Assembly (NCBI GenBank): GCA_027621895.1
Contig: JAQCAK010000072.1
Location: forward strand, 1 to 7,614
Length of the DNA: 7,614 bases
Source of the DNA: Pseudomonadota bacterium
GTDB taxonomy: Bacteria; Pseudomonadota; Gammaproteobacteria; Pseudomonadales; Azotimanducaceae
Direction: 5' to 3'
Made by a program: the position numbers and the translations under genes. The notes under the pieces are model-generated. The model was given only the letters and a program-made list of their open reading frames with translations. It did no database searches and was not told the DNA's origin. Each line of letters opens with the position of its first letter. The stretch's first letter is position 1. Shown piece by piece: positions 1 through 7,107 of the stretch.

Positions 1-4
1 AGCC

Positions 5-577
5 TCAGGATCTGGCCATGGAAAAGAATTCGGGGTTGGGTCGCATGCTGGTGAGATTGGCCATGCGGTTGCTCAGCGCAAAAAACGCCGTGATTGCGCC
101 AATATCCCAGATATCATCCAGCGAAAAACCGGCCTGAAGGAGGAGATCGATATCTTCATCCAGAATCGCACCGGCATCCCTGGCCACCTTAACGGCAAAA
201 TCCAGCATGAGCCGCTGTTTCGGTGAGATATCAGCCTTGCGATAGTTGATCGCCAGCTCATCAGCGATCAATGGATTCTTCGCCCTGATTCGCAGGATAG
301 CGCCATGGGCCACGACACAGTACTGGCAGTCATTCAATGCCGAGGTCGTAACCACAATCATTTCACGTTCAGCTTTCGTGAGGCCCGATTCCTTTTCCAT
401 CAGCGAATCGTGGTAAGCCATGAAAGCACGCAGTTCATCAGGGCGATGCGCCAGGGTCAGAAAGACGTTGGGAACAAAGCCGGTTTTTTCCTGAACGGCC
501 AGCATGCGATCGCGCAGGTCTGCCGGCAGATCCTCAATGTCAGGCACGGGGAATCGACTGATCGGTCGTTCGTTCAT
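5..577 (-). CDS. AhpD-like / carboxymuconolactone decarboxylase-family protein (peroxidase-related enzyme type)
   Basis: The 190-residue protein has the redox motif of the AhpD/CMD fold: Cys84-x2-Cys87-x3-His91 (DCQYCVVAHG). This is the arrangement that, in characterised AhpD proteins, gives alkylhydroperoxidase or thiol-disulfide activity. The N-terminal segment (PVPDIEDLPADLRD) and the length match the 'uncharacterised peroxidase-related enzyme' subgroup better than short AhpD. No signal peptide is visible, so it should be cytoplasmic. The ATG start overlaps the TGA of the Hsp70 gene as ATGA, and a strong SD (GAGGGAGGT) lies 8 nt upstream, so translation is probably coupled to the Hsp70 gene. 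The stop is at 7 to 5 and the gene is complete. It is the last gene of the minus-strand run seen here; whether the run continues past the left edge is unknown. The family call is firm. The substrate and any real peroxidase activity are not known. Confidence 0.87.
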   Translation of the reverse strand: MNERPISRFPVPDIEDLPADLRDRMLAVQEKTGFVPNVFLTLAHRPDELRAFMAYHDSLMEKESGLTKAEREMIVVTTSALNDCQYCVVAHGAILRIRAKNPLIADELAINYRKADISPKQRLMLDFAVKVARDAGAILDEDIDLLLQAGFSLDDIWDIGAITAFFALSNRMANLTSMRPNPEFFSMARS

Positions 578-1998
578 CGGTTGTTACCTCCCTCAAAAGT
601 GAGACCATGATAGCTGGCAATCGCAAGACCGGCTGCCACACTGGTAAACGGGTCGTGTTCGGTCACCTTGCCGGGAAACCGGGTTTCAAGCAGTTCTTTC
701 ACCGCAACGATCTGCGAGGAGCCACCGGTTCTGATCACCATTTCAATATCGCTTTCCTGCCTGCCGGCCAGTTGCAGGACCTTGTCCACAACCGCGTTGA
801 GCTGACCCAGCATACCCGACATCAGGGTTTCGAGTTCGTGGCGCGTAAAGGGAATGGCCAGATCCAATTCAGGCACATCGATCACCGTTGAGTTCTCAAA
901 AGACAATGCCGCCTTGGCATCCTTGATGGCCTGAAACACCAGATAGCTGTAATTATGGGTGATCAGGTCCATCAGTCGCTCAAACTTTTCGACCCCCGGA
1001 CCACCCTGGTTGATGCGATCCTGAATCCGCGAGCGGTACTGATTCTGGTTGAGAATATAGGTGACCGCCCAGTTAAGCAGCTTGTCCTCGTATTCCTCGA
1101 ATGGAAACTCCGTCGTGATCATTCGACCATCCTTGACCCGGCTCCAGGGGTCACCCTTGCCGAGCCAGGGAAACAGCATTTCCTTCATGATCAGCTGATC
1201 AATGTGATCTCCCCCCAGGCCAATGCCGGTCGTCGCCAGAACATTGAACACCGTTCCCGTGTAGTCAACGATACTCAGGTCGAGGGTGCCACCACCAAAA
1301 TCGACCGTCAGCACACATCCAGCCTCGGGAGAATCAGCGTCGTGCCGATAACTCAGAGTTGCCGCCACCGGTTCCGGGTAGAAGGTCAGGTGCCTGATAC
1401 CTGCATGGCCGCAGGCTTCCGTCAGTCGCTCGAATGCAAGCCGATTTCGCTCCGCGTCCTGGCCTTCAAACAGGACCGGATGGCCAAAATGGATATCCCG
1501 TGGCGTCACTGGCAGTTCAGCTTCAATCGCCTTGCGAATCTTCAGCAGAATGGGAGTGATCAGGGCCACCAGGCGAAACGGATGATCGAAAACCAGGAGG
1601 CGCCGAATCGCGCTGTTCCCCAGCAGACGCTTGACCCCTCGAAACAGGCGGCCCGGCAGGCCCCGATCAATCCATGGCTGACCGTATACATTCTGGCTTG
1701 CCGTTTCGGCTTTTGAGAAAGGATCCTCGGGGCTGTGGTCGCCGGTCACGATTGTGCTGCGGGCTATCACTTCAGACGTCAGTTCGACAATTCGGTCACG
1801 ATTCTCTTCAATATACTGTGAGACCGCGGCTTCGCCGACGAGCGTGGCCAGCTTGCGATCGAGATGGATGGCTGTCGGCATGATGGCCGCTTTATCTTCA
1901 AGGGAAACAAGACGGACCTGCTCGCCGTCATACCAGGCAGCGGCACTGTTTGACGTGCCGAAATCGATGCCGACACCAGGGGCATGAGCCTTAGCCAC
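574..1998 (-). CDS. YegD-like Hsp70-family ATPase lacking a substrate-binding domain
   Basis: The 474-residue protein carries the actin/Hsp70 nucleotide-binding fold. The phosphate-1 loop is at 10-18 (GIDFGTSNS), EPVAA at 209-213, the phosphate-2 loop at 232-240 (VDFGGGTLD), GGDHID at 262-267, KAALS at 362-366, and the adenosine motif TGGSSQI at 424-430. The protein ends about 45 residues after the adenosine motif, so the C-terminal beta-sandwich and lid of DnaK are absent. The length (E. coli YegD is about 450) and the segment around 345-370 fit the YegD type. No signal peptide is seen. The start is GTG, with a modest GGAAAG about 4 nt before it, 30 bp after the tolC-like stop; the short gap implies cotranscription. 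The 3' end overlaps the next gene by 4 bp and carries that gene's SD. A DnaK-like peptide chaperone role cannot be assumed; the family's clients are poorly known. Confidence 0.9.
   Translation of the reverse strand: MAKAHAPGVGIDFGTSNSAAAWYDGEQVRLVSLEDKAAIMPTAIHLDRKLATLVGEAAVSQYIEENRDRIVELTSEVIARSTIVTGDHSPEDPFSKAETASQNVYGQPWIDRGLPGRLFRGVKRLLGNSAIRRLLVFDHPFRLVALITPILLKIRKAIEAELPVTPRDIHFGHPVLFEGQDAERNRLAFERLTEACGHAGIRHLTFYPEPVAATLSYRHDADSPEAGCVLTVDFGGGTLDLSIVDYTGTVFNVLATTGIGLGGDHIDQLIMKEMLFPWLGKGDPWSRVKDGRMITTEFPFEEYEDKLLNWAVTYILNQNQYRSRIQDRINQGGPGVEKFERLMDLITHNYSYLVFQAIKDAKAALSFENSTVIDVPELDLAIPFTRHELETLMSGMLGQLNAVVDKVLQLAGRQESDIEMVIRTGGSSQIVAVKELLETRFPGKVTEHDPFTSVAAGLAIASYHGLTFEGGNNR
584..594 (-). 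promoter_or_regulatory. Strong SD for the AhpD-like gene, inside the Hsp70 coding end
   Basis: On the minus strand this reads GAGGGAGGTAA, with GGAGGT ending 8 nt before the ATG at 577. It lies in the last codons of the Hsp70 gene (FEGGNNR-stop). Together with the ATGA overlap it supports the ATG start and points to translational coupling combined with independent initiation. Confidence 0.8.
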
Positions 1999-2028
1999 GC
2001 GTCTTTCCGTTATCAGGGCTGCTGTGGA

Positions 2029-3294
2029 TCAATGCCATCCTGGGACAACAATCGACCCGTGCTGAGCCAGTCTGGCAACGTATTCACCCGAGACCAGCGC
2101 GATCTGGGCTCTGAGCAGTTCATTCTGCACATCAAGCAGATCCAGCAGGGTCCTTTTCCCGAGATTCAGCTGCTCACGATAAACGCCGAGCACTTCCTCC
2201 GTCGCCTTGACATGCGCCTCCAGGAACTCCAGACGCTGCTGTATGTCCTGCAGTTCATTCCAGACCATTGTCACATCCTCGATGACAGCCCGTTCGCTGC
2301 TGTTGACCAGTTCCCTGGCGGCAAATTCCCGGGCCTCGGCTTCATTCAGTCGGGCCCGGTCAGCACCTCCACGATAAAGATTGTAGGTCATGCGGACGAC
2401 GGCGGTTTCATCATCGTTGGCACCAAGGGTGCCATCGGTATCATCGTTTCGCGTCGCGCCGACTTCCAGGTCAAACCGGGGGTAGAAACTGCCCCTGGCC
2501 TGCTTTCTCGAGGCCTCAGCTGCCTCCAGATCTGCTCTCGCAGCCAGCAGGTTGGGGTTGTTGCGCCTGGCTATCTCAATGGCTTCTTCCAGTGTTGACG
2601 GCAGCCCACCGACCTCTGCGGGCAGCGTCAGGTTTTCCGGATACTCGCCCACCACACGGTAGTATTCGGCAATACCATTCTTGTACTCCCTCTCAGACAG
2701 CAGCACATTGGATCTGGACTGGGCCTGTCGTCCGCGGGTCTGGACCACATCGACCTTCGTACCAACACCACTTTCAAAGCGTTCGGTGATCTTCTCGAGT
2801 GTGGTCTCATGATAGCCCAGGTTCTTCTGGGCCAGCCTGACGACTTCTTCACGTCGCATGGATTCAAGGTAAACCTGGACTGCCCTCAGCCCGATGGATT
2901 CCTGAGTGCTGGCAAGCCGCGCAACCGCTGCATCAACCAGCGCGCTCTGCTGATCAATCAGGCTGGGCGTGGAAAAACCATCGAAGATCAACTGGGTGAG
3001 CTTGAGACTGCGTTCTTCACGGGTCAGCCAGAGATCATCAGCACCCGCTGCACGGGTCGTGGTGTTGTTGGAGTTTTCCCTGCCGCCAGCGATCACCAGG
3101 TCAAGGGACGGCAGGTAAGCTCCCCTGGCCTGCCTGCGAAGCTGTTCGGCCGCATCAACACTGTAACGGGAAGCCAGTACATCCGGATTCGTCCTTAAGG
3201 TCAGGCTTACCGCCTCTTCCAGGGACTGTCCAAACACAGGAAACCCAAGCGCACAAAGCCAAAGACCAATCACTGTTCGCCTGAACTGAACCAC
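2029..3294 (-). CDS. TolC-family outer-membrane efflux/secretion protein
   Basis: I prefer the GTG at 3294, which gives 421 residues. GGGGAGG stands 6 nt upstream, and the product then opens with a clean signal peptide: MVQFRR, a hydrophobic core at about 8-20, and likely cleavage after VFG at 22. A longer frame opens at a GTG at 3348, but that codon lies in a putative promoter element and would bury the signal peptide. The mature protein shows the two-fold OEP duplication. LEEAV at 25 and LEEAI at 235, and QARG at 55 and 265, repeat at an exact 210-residue offset. Long heptad-rich helices occupy about 115-215 and 315-410. The C-terminal stretch GKRTLLDLLDVQNELLRAQ (379-397) is typical of TolC/AggA-type type I secretion outer-membrane channels. 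Such proteins form trimeric outer-membrane and periplasmic tunnels and normally work with a membrane-fusion protein and an inner-membrane pump. Neither is encoded in this window. Confidence 0.92.
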   Translation of the reverse strand: MVQFRRTVIGLWLCALGFPVFGQSLEEAVSLTLRTNPDVLASRYSVDAAEQLRRQARGAYLPSLDLVIAGGRENSNNTTTRAAGADDLWLTREERSLKLTQLIFDGFSTPSLIDQQSALVDAAVARLASTQESIGLRAVQVYLESMRREEVVRLAQKNLGYHETTLEKITERFESGVGTKVDVVQTRGRQAQSRSNVLLSEREYKNGIAEYYRVVGEYPENLTLPAEVGGLPSTLEEAIEIARRNNPNLLAARADLEAAEASRKQARGSFYPRFDLEVGATRNDDTDGTLGANDDETAVVRMTYNLYRGGADRARLNEAEAREFAARELVNSSERAVIEDVTMVWNELQDIQQRLEFLEAHVKATEEVLGVYREQLNLGKRTLLDLLDVQNELLRAQIALVSGEYVARLAQHGSIVVPGWH

Positions 3295-3300
3295 TACAGG

Positions 3301-3307
3301 CCTCCCC
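3301..3307 (-). promoter_or_regulatory. SD that decides the tolC-like start
   Basis: The minus strand reads GGGGAGG, six bases before the GTG at 3294. The upstream in-frame GTG at 3348 has no purine-rich SD before it. This site, together with the signal peptide beginning immediately at the downstream GTG, is the main reason for shortening the frame by 18 residues. Confidence 0.75.
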
Positions 3308-3329
3308 TTTTTTGACAACCCAATTGCAT

Positions 3330-3358
3330 ATTCTACCCTTCCAGGCACCCGGATTCGA
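3330..3358 (-). promoter_or_regulatory. Putative promoter of the tolC-like gene containing the shared 20-bp element
   Basis: Reading the minus strand, a weak -35-like TCGAAT (3358-3353) is separated by 17 bp from TAGAAT (3335-3330), which matches five of six bases of the sigma-70 -10. The spacer begins with CCGGGTGCC (3352-3344) and runs into AGGGTAG (3339-3333). The same arrangement occurs before the CHAT gene. A start of transcription near 3323 would give a leader of about 28 nt to the GTG at 3294. The promoter begins just after the CHAT stop codon. Read-through from CHAT is also possible, since no terminator hairpin is visible here. Confidence 0.4.
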
Positions 3359-3359
3359 A

Positions 3360-6300
3360 CTACTGAATCGACATACCTGCAGATTCATAACTGCCGACTA
3401 TCATGAACGCTGACCAGATATAGGGATACCCCCATTGAGGTGACTCGATCAGTTCCAGCTGGGTTTCTCTCAATGCATCCCGGGCGGGTACGCCATCAAG
3501 TACACGACTGTAGAAATCCGTCATCAGGGCCTGGGTGCCCGCATCACTGACTTCCCAGAGTGAACTGATCACCTCGGCGACACCGGCTTCCTGGAAAGAA
3601 CGCCGCAGGCCGTAGACGCCTTCACCCTCGTGGATCTCCCCCAGACCGGTTTCGCAGGCAGACAGCACGACCAGTCTCGTACCCGAGAGATCCAGCCCCA
3701 GCACCTCGAGCGCAGTCAATACGCCATCATTGACCGTATCAATATCACCGAGAAACCGGGCATTGGTATTGATACCGGCAAACGCCAGACCGGAGCGAAG
3801 CAGCGGATTATCGCCTGGCGGCGGTACCTGAACCTCGCTGGACCGCTGCATCTTGAGCAGCCGTTTCCGCAGGGTGTCATCAGCTTCCAGGAAGAAACCA
3901 TGGGTTGCCATATGCAGGATCTCAGGCGTTTCAGTGATGTTCGTCAGCACCTTTTCCTGCGCCGCAGCACCGAAAAACACCTCACTTGCCTGATCGCGCT
4001 GTTCCACCTGGTCGGTAATGATGCGACCTTCCTGTTCAGCACCGGGCAATGGTGCGAAATTCAGACCGCGCAGGCCGTTGCTGACGCCGCGGATACCCAG
4101 CTTGATGGCAGCCGATCGCCTGCCTTCAGCCGCTGCCAGCGCGTCGGCACTGACAACTTCCTCGGCGTTGTAATCCGGCCCTGCCAGAATGACATAGTTA
4201 CCCTCTGCCAGCTGGTAGTCATTCGGCAACAGATCCCTGCCGGATGTCAGGATATGCAGGTCTGTGGTCTGGATCAGGTACTCCTCGTCCGCATTCATCA
4301 AGGCATTAAAAGGCAGGATGTTCAGGGTACCGTCCGGAATCAGGTAAACATGCTCGATATCACCGATCACGGCCTCGACCGGTGACCAGACCAGGTCATA
4401 GGCAATCTGGCCAAATTCGTGCACGTCTACATCGTCGGCCAGGTCATCCTGAATAATGGTGCGATAGTTGATAATCGCCTGCTCGACTTCACCCCTGTCT
4501 GCATATTCAACCAGATCGAAACTCGTTTCACCGTCCTGCTTTCTGATCACACCGGCAAGCAGTCGAGGCTGATCTCCCTCGTCGTATACCAGGTAGTCCA
4601 CCAGCGCCGTGTCTTCTTCCATCGCCTCGACGAGTTCATCGCTGTTAACACCGGCAATCGATGACCGATAGCGCACGCTTTCACGTCCGAGTTCACCCTG
4701 CAGTTCATTCACTTTCTGTTCGAGCTCATACAGTACTTCCGCATGCCGCCCCCGGGTCTCCGGTGTTGGACCTGACAGGGTCAGGGACGCCAGATCCTGG
4801 CGCGCACTCTCAAGTGACGCAGAAATGGCGGCCAGCCTGGGATCAGCAGACAGCTGTGCGATCTGTTCGATCTCAGAGGTGATCTTCAGGAGCAGGCCCT
4901 TGCGCTGAAGACTGGCTGCGATGGCCTTCTGCCCTCTCATGAGATCGTCTGTTTTCGTCAGGAGTGTCAGGTAGTCGTTAAGTTCGGGGCGATGCAGACG
5001 AATATAACCTTCACGAGCGTTCTCGCCGGTGACCCAGAGCATTCGGTCAAGAAAGCTGCTTCGTCTTGCCAGACCCAGTTCGCGAAGCTCAACGGCTCCC
5101 GCCAGGTCTCCCCTGGCCTCAAGGACCCTGGCCAGATTATTCAGGGCTTCAAAGGTGTAAGGGTGCTGATCGCCGATAGCACCCTCGGCAAAATCGAGCG
5201 CCTGGCGAAGCAACTGTTCCGCTTCCCCCAGTCGCCCCTGATCGAGATACACAACACCCAGGTCGATCATCGACCTGATGCTGTCGATATGCCTCTCACC
5301 GAGAACCGCCTGGCGAGATGTCAGTGCCTGCAGGATGGTCTGCTCTGCTTCATTGAGCATGCCCTGGAAGCGATAGGCGCGACCCAGGTTATTCAATCCC
5401 TTGAGCGCGTCCTGGTGTTCTGGACCCAGCACAACGGACCAGCGATCCACCACGTCAGCAAACATGGCAGCAGCGGGCTCATAGTCTTCCATCATCATGT
5501 ACAGATAGGCCAGGTTGTTCTGCAGGGCAATTGCCTCGGGGTGGTTCTCGCCGAAACTCGCCACCAGATGCTCGTAACTGGTGAGATACAGGGGTTCCGC
5601 TTCCCTGAAATTCCCCTGGCTCTCATGCAGCAGGGCCAGGTTGTTTCGAACCCTTGCAGTCTGCACATGACTCCCCCCGAGGGTATCTTCCATGCCGGCG
5701 AGCGTCTGCTTCAGCAACGGCTCTGCCTCGTCGTACAGACCGGTCTGCTCGTATAGATTCCCCAGATTGCTCATCGCAATCAGCGTGCTGGGATGCAGCT
5801 CTCCTGCCAGTTGCAGCAGCGCGTCGAGAGATTCCTTAAACAGGGCTTCAGCGTCGGTGAATCTGCCCTGGCGCTGGTAGACGGCGCCCAGTGACAGCAG
5901 GGTGTTGTAATACTGCAACGGCACGTCAGCCCAGGCGGTGCGGCCATAGGCAATCACGTCCTCCATCAGCGCCTGGGCGTTGCCCAGATCACCTTCCGCC
6001 TCGAGAATCCTGGCGAGGTAAACCTTCCCGCTGTAGCTGAGGTCGGTCGCACCGATCTGACTCGCTACCGGAATAATGCCGGAAAGCAGTTCCCTCGCCT
6101 GACGGTAGGCGCCCTGTTCACGGTAGATATCAGTTAACTGCATCAGGCTGTTCAGCCCTTGCGCGGAAATCCCGCGGGTCGATGCTGCAATCGCATCCAC
6201 GACGGACTGGTACAGCCGTGTCGCCTCCTCAAGATCGCCACCCTGGCGATGAACACCGGCAAGATAACTGCGGCAATCCAGTGTGGCGTCGAAGTAAACA

Positions 6301-7073
6301 CTGAAATTGGCCTCGTACATATCGCAGACGAATGCCAGCATTTCCACCGAGGTCTCGTAGTCTCCAGCGGCCTCCAGTATCGGTACCTGGTCCTGCATCG
6401 CGCGCAGTGTCAGTATATGGCTGCCGCCGAGCGTACTCTCATAATTGGCGGCCAGCATTTCCTGCAGCGACAGAGCCTCCTGGTAGGCCCCTGCCGCACC
6501 ATAAAGCTCGACCAGCAGCTCCAGGATATGTTGTGTTTCAGTATGCCCTTCCCCCAGCACCATCGCGCTGAGGTCCAGTGCCTGGCTATAGTAAGCCTCT
6601 GCAGTCTGGGCATCGCCCAGCTGCCGGGCGGCAAACCCAAGGTCCCGGGCTGCGGATATGGATGTCCAGTGATCCTCTCCCAAAGTCTGCTGCGCAAACA
6701 GCAACGCACCCTCGATCAGGCCAGCGGCGTTTTCATAGTCTCCGGTTTCCAGCAGCATGGTCGCTTCGGCCATCATGTCCTGGAAAGCTTCCAGATCTTC
6801 CACCTGCCCATCATCGACGGCAGCCGCGGCAGCGAGTTGCTCGTCCATCCACCCGGGCAGGTCAGCGCTTAACGCCTGAATCTGACTCTTTACTGAAGCA
6901 GCCCGCAGCAGATCGCCCTGAACTACCGCCTGTTCGAGCTGGTCCCGAAGCCGGTCCTGCGTCTCGTCAGGCATTTTTTCAATGGCCATGACGGGCAGGT
7001 TAAGCAGGAGCAGCAGGCAGGCCAGTATGGGCAGCCGGTAAGTATTGTTGGATCGATTATTTCTGGGGAACAT
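3360..7073 (-). CDS. Exported TPR-CHAT putative cysteine protease
   Basis: The 1237-residue protein starts at the ATG at 7073. A signal peptide follows: basic n-region, hydrophobic LPILACLLLLLNLP at about 14-27, likely cleavage after VMA at residue 30. Residues about 97-680 form 14 kinesin-light-chain-type TPR units on a 42-residue pitch. A helical, partly coiled-coil linker spans about 680-880. A CHAT domain (clan CD, caspase/separase-like) fills about 887-1227. The catalytic pair is intact: His1058 in MATHG and Cys1140 in SACETG, followed by GVYGLRRSFQEAG and SSLWEV. TPR-CHAT proteins usually bind a partner through the TPRs, which controls the protease; the partner here is unknown. The signal peptide predicts a periplasmic or secreted location. 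A longer GTG start at 7130 adds 19 residues but falls in the putative promoter. Neither start has a recognisable SD. Protease activity is inferred from motifs. Confidence 0.9.
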   Translation of the reverse strand: MFPRNNRSNNTYRLPILACLLLLLNLPVMAIEKMPDETQDRLRDQLEQAVVQGDLLRAASVKSQIQALSADLPGWMDEQLAAAAAVDDGQVEDLEAFQDMMAEATMLLETGDYENAAGLIEGALLFAQQTLGEDHWTSISAARDLGFAARQLGDAQTAEAYYSQALDLSAMVLGEGHTETQHILELLVELYGAAGAYQEALSLQEMLAANYESTLGGSHILTLRAMQDQVPILEAAGDYETSVEMLAFVCDMYEANFSVYFDATLDCRSYLAGVHRQGGDLEEATRLYQSVVDAIAASTRGISAQGLNSLMQLTDIYREQGAYRQARELLSGIIPVASQIGATDLSYSGKVYLARILEAEGDLGNAQALMEDVIAYGRTAWADVPLQYYNTLLSLGAVYQRQGRFTDAEALFKESLDALLQLAGELHPSTLIAMSNLGNLYEQTGLYDEAEPLLKQTLAGMEDTLGGSHVQTARVRNNLALLHESQGNFREAEPLYLTSYEHLVASFGENHPEAIALQNNLAYLYMMMEDYEPAAAMFADVVDRWSVVLGPEHQDALKGLNNLGRAYRFQGMLNEAEQTILQALTSRQAVLGERHIDSIRSMIDLGVVYLDQGRLGEAEQLLRQALDFAEGAIGDQHPYTFEALNNLARVLEARGDLAGAVELRELGLARRSSFLDRMLWVTGENAREGYIRLHRPELNDYLTLLTKTDDLMRGQKAIAASLQRKGLLLKITSEIEQIAQLSADPRLAAISASLESARQDLASLTLSGPTPETRGRHAEVLYELEQKVNELQGELGRESVRYRSSIAGVNSDELVEAMEEDTALVDYLVYDEGDQPRLLAGVIRKQDGETSFDLVEYADRGEVEQAIINYRTIIQDDLADDVDVHEFGQIAYDLVWSPVEAVIGDIEHVYLIPDGTLNILPFNALMNADEEYLIQTTDLHILTSGRDLLPNDYQLAEGNYVILAGPDYNAEEVVSADALAAAEGRRSAAIKLGIRGVSNGLRGLNFAPLPGAEQEGRIITDQVEQRDQASEVFFGAAAQEKVLTNITETPEILHMATHGFFLEADDTLRKRLLKMQRSSEVQVPPPGDNPLLRSGLAFAGINTNARFLGDIDTVNDGVLTALEVLGLDLSGTRLVVLSACETGLGEIHEGEGVYGLRRSFQEAGVAEVISSLWEVSDAGTQALMTDFYSRVLDGVPARDALRETQLELIESPQWGYPYIWSAFMIVGSYESAGMSIQ
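5052..6785 (-). repeat. Array of 14 TPR units (42-residue period, protein level)
   Basis: Counting from the Met at 7073, the TPR position-7 residue (usually Leu) recurs at 103, 145, 187, 229, 271, 313, 353, 395, 437, 479, 521, 563, 605 and 647. Every step is 42 residues except 313 to 353, which is 40. A Gly (or equivalent turn residue) eight positions later is present in 13 of the 14 units; unit 11 has Glu. Several units end in LG-x2-H-like turns (LGEDH, LGGSH, FGENH, LGPEH, LGERH, IGDQH), as in TPR_10/TPR_12 families. I noticed no extended identity between units in the DNA, which suggests an old array rather than a recently expanded one. Confidence 0.85.
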
Positions 7074-7107
7074 GGGAGGTATCAGCGTGGAGAACCGGAT
7101 CTTGACC

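Noticed and set aside
955..1716. A 253-codon plus-strand frame antisense to the Hsp70 gene.
   Set aside because: It has no recognisable domain and mirrors the Hsp70 codons; the opposite strand shows all Hsp70 motifs.
3295..3359. A terminator between the CHAT and tolC-like genes.
   Set aside because: A run of A (TCAAAAAAGG on the coding strand) is present, but there is no GC-rich hairpin followed by a U tract.
3351..3360. GTTCGAATCC on the minus strand resembles a tRNA T-loop and could mark a tRNA end or integration site.
   Set aside because: The five bases on each side (AGTAG and CCGGG) do not pair as a T-stem, no acceptor or anticodon arm can be folded, and the motif is fused to the CHAT stop codon.
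3630..4385. A 251-codon plus-strand frame antisense to the CHAT domain, and a similar 254-codon frame at 4992-5756.
   Set aside because: Both lie opposite well-conserved CHAT/TPR coding sequence and encode no recognisable family; they are frame shadows of GC-rich coding DNA.
3360..7073. TPR-CHAT as a Csx29-like CRISPR effector or as a gasdermin-activating protease.
   Set aside because: There is no cas gene, repeat array or gasdermin-like gene nearby, and the signal peptide places the protein outside the cytoplasm.
6957..7073. The LAC in the hydrophobic segment as a lipoprotein lipobox in the CHAT protein.
   Set aside because: The Cys lies only a few residues into the hydrophobic core and the preceding ILA is a poor lipobox; a VMA cleavage site after the core fits better.
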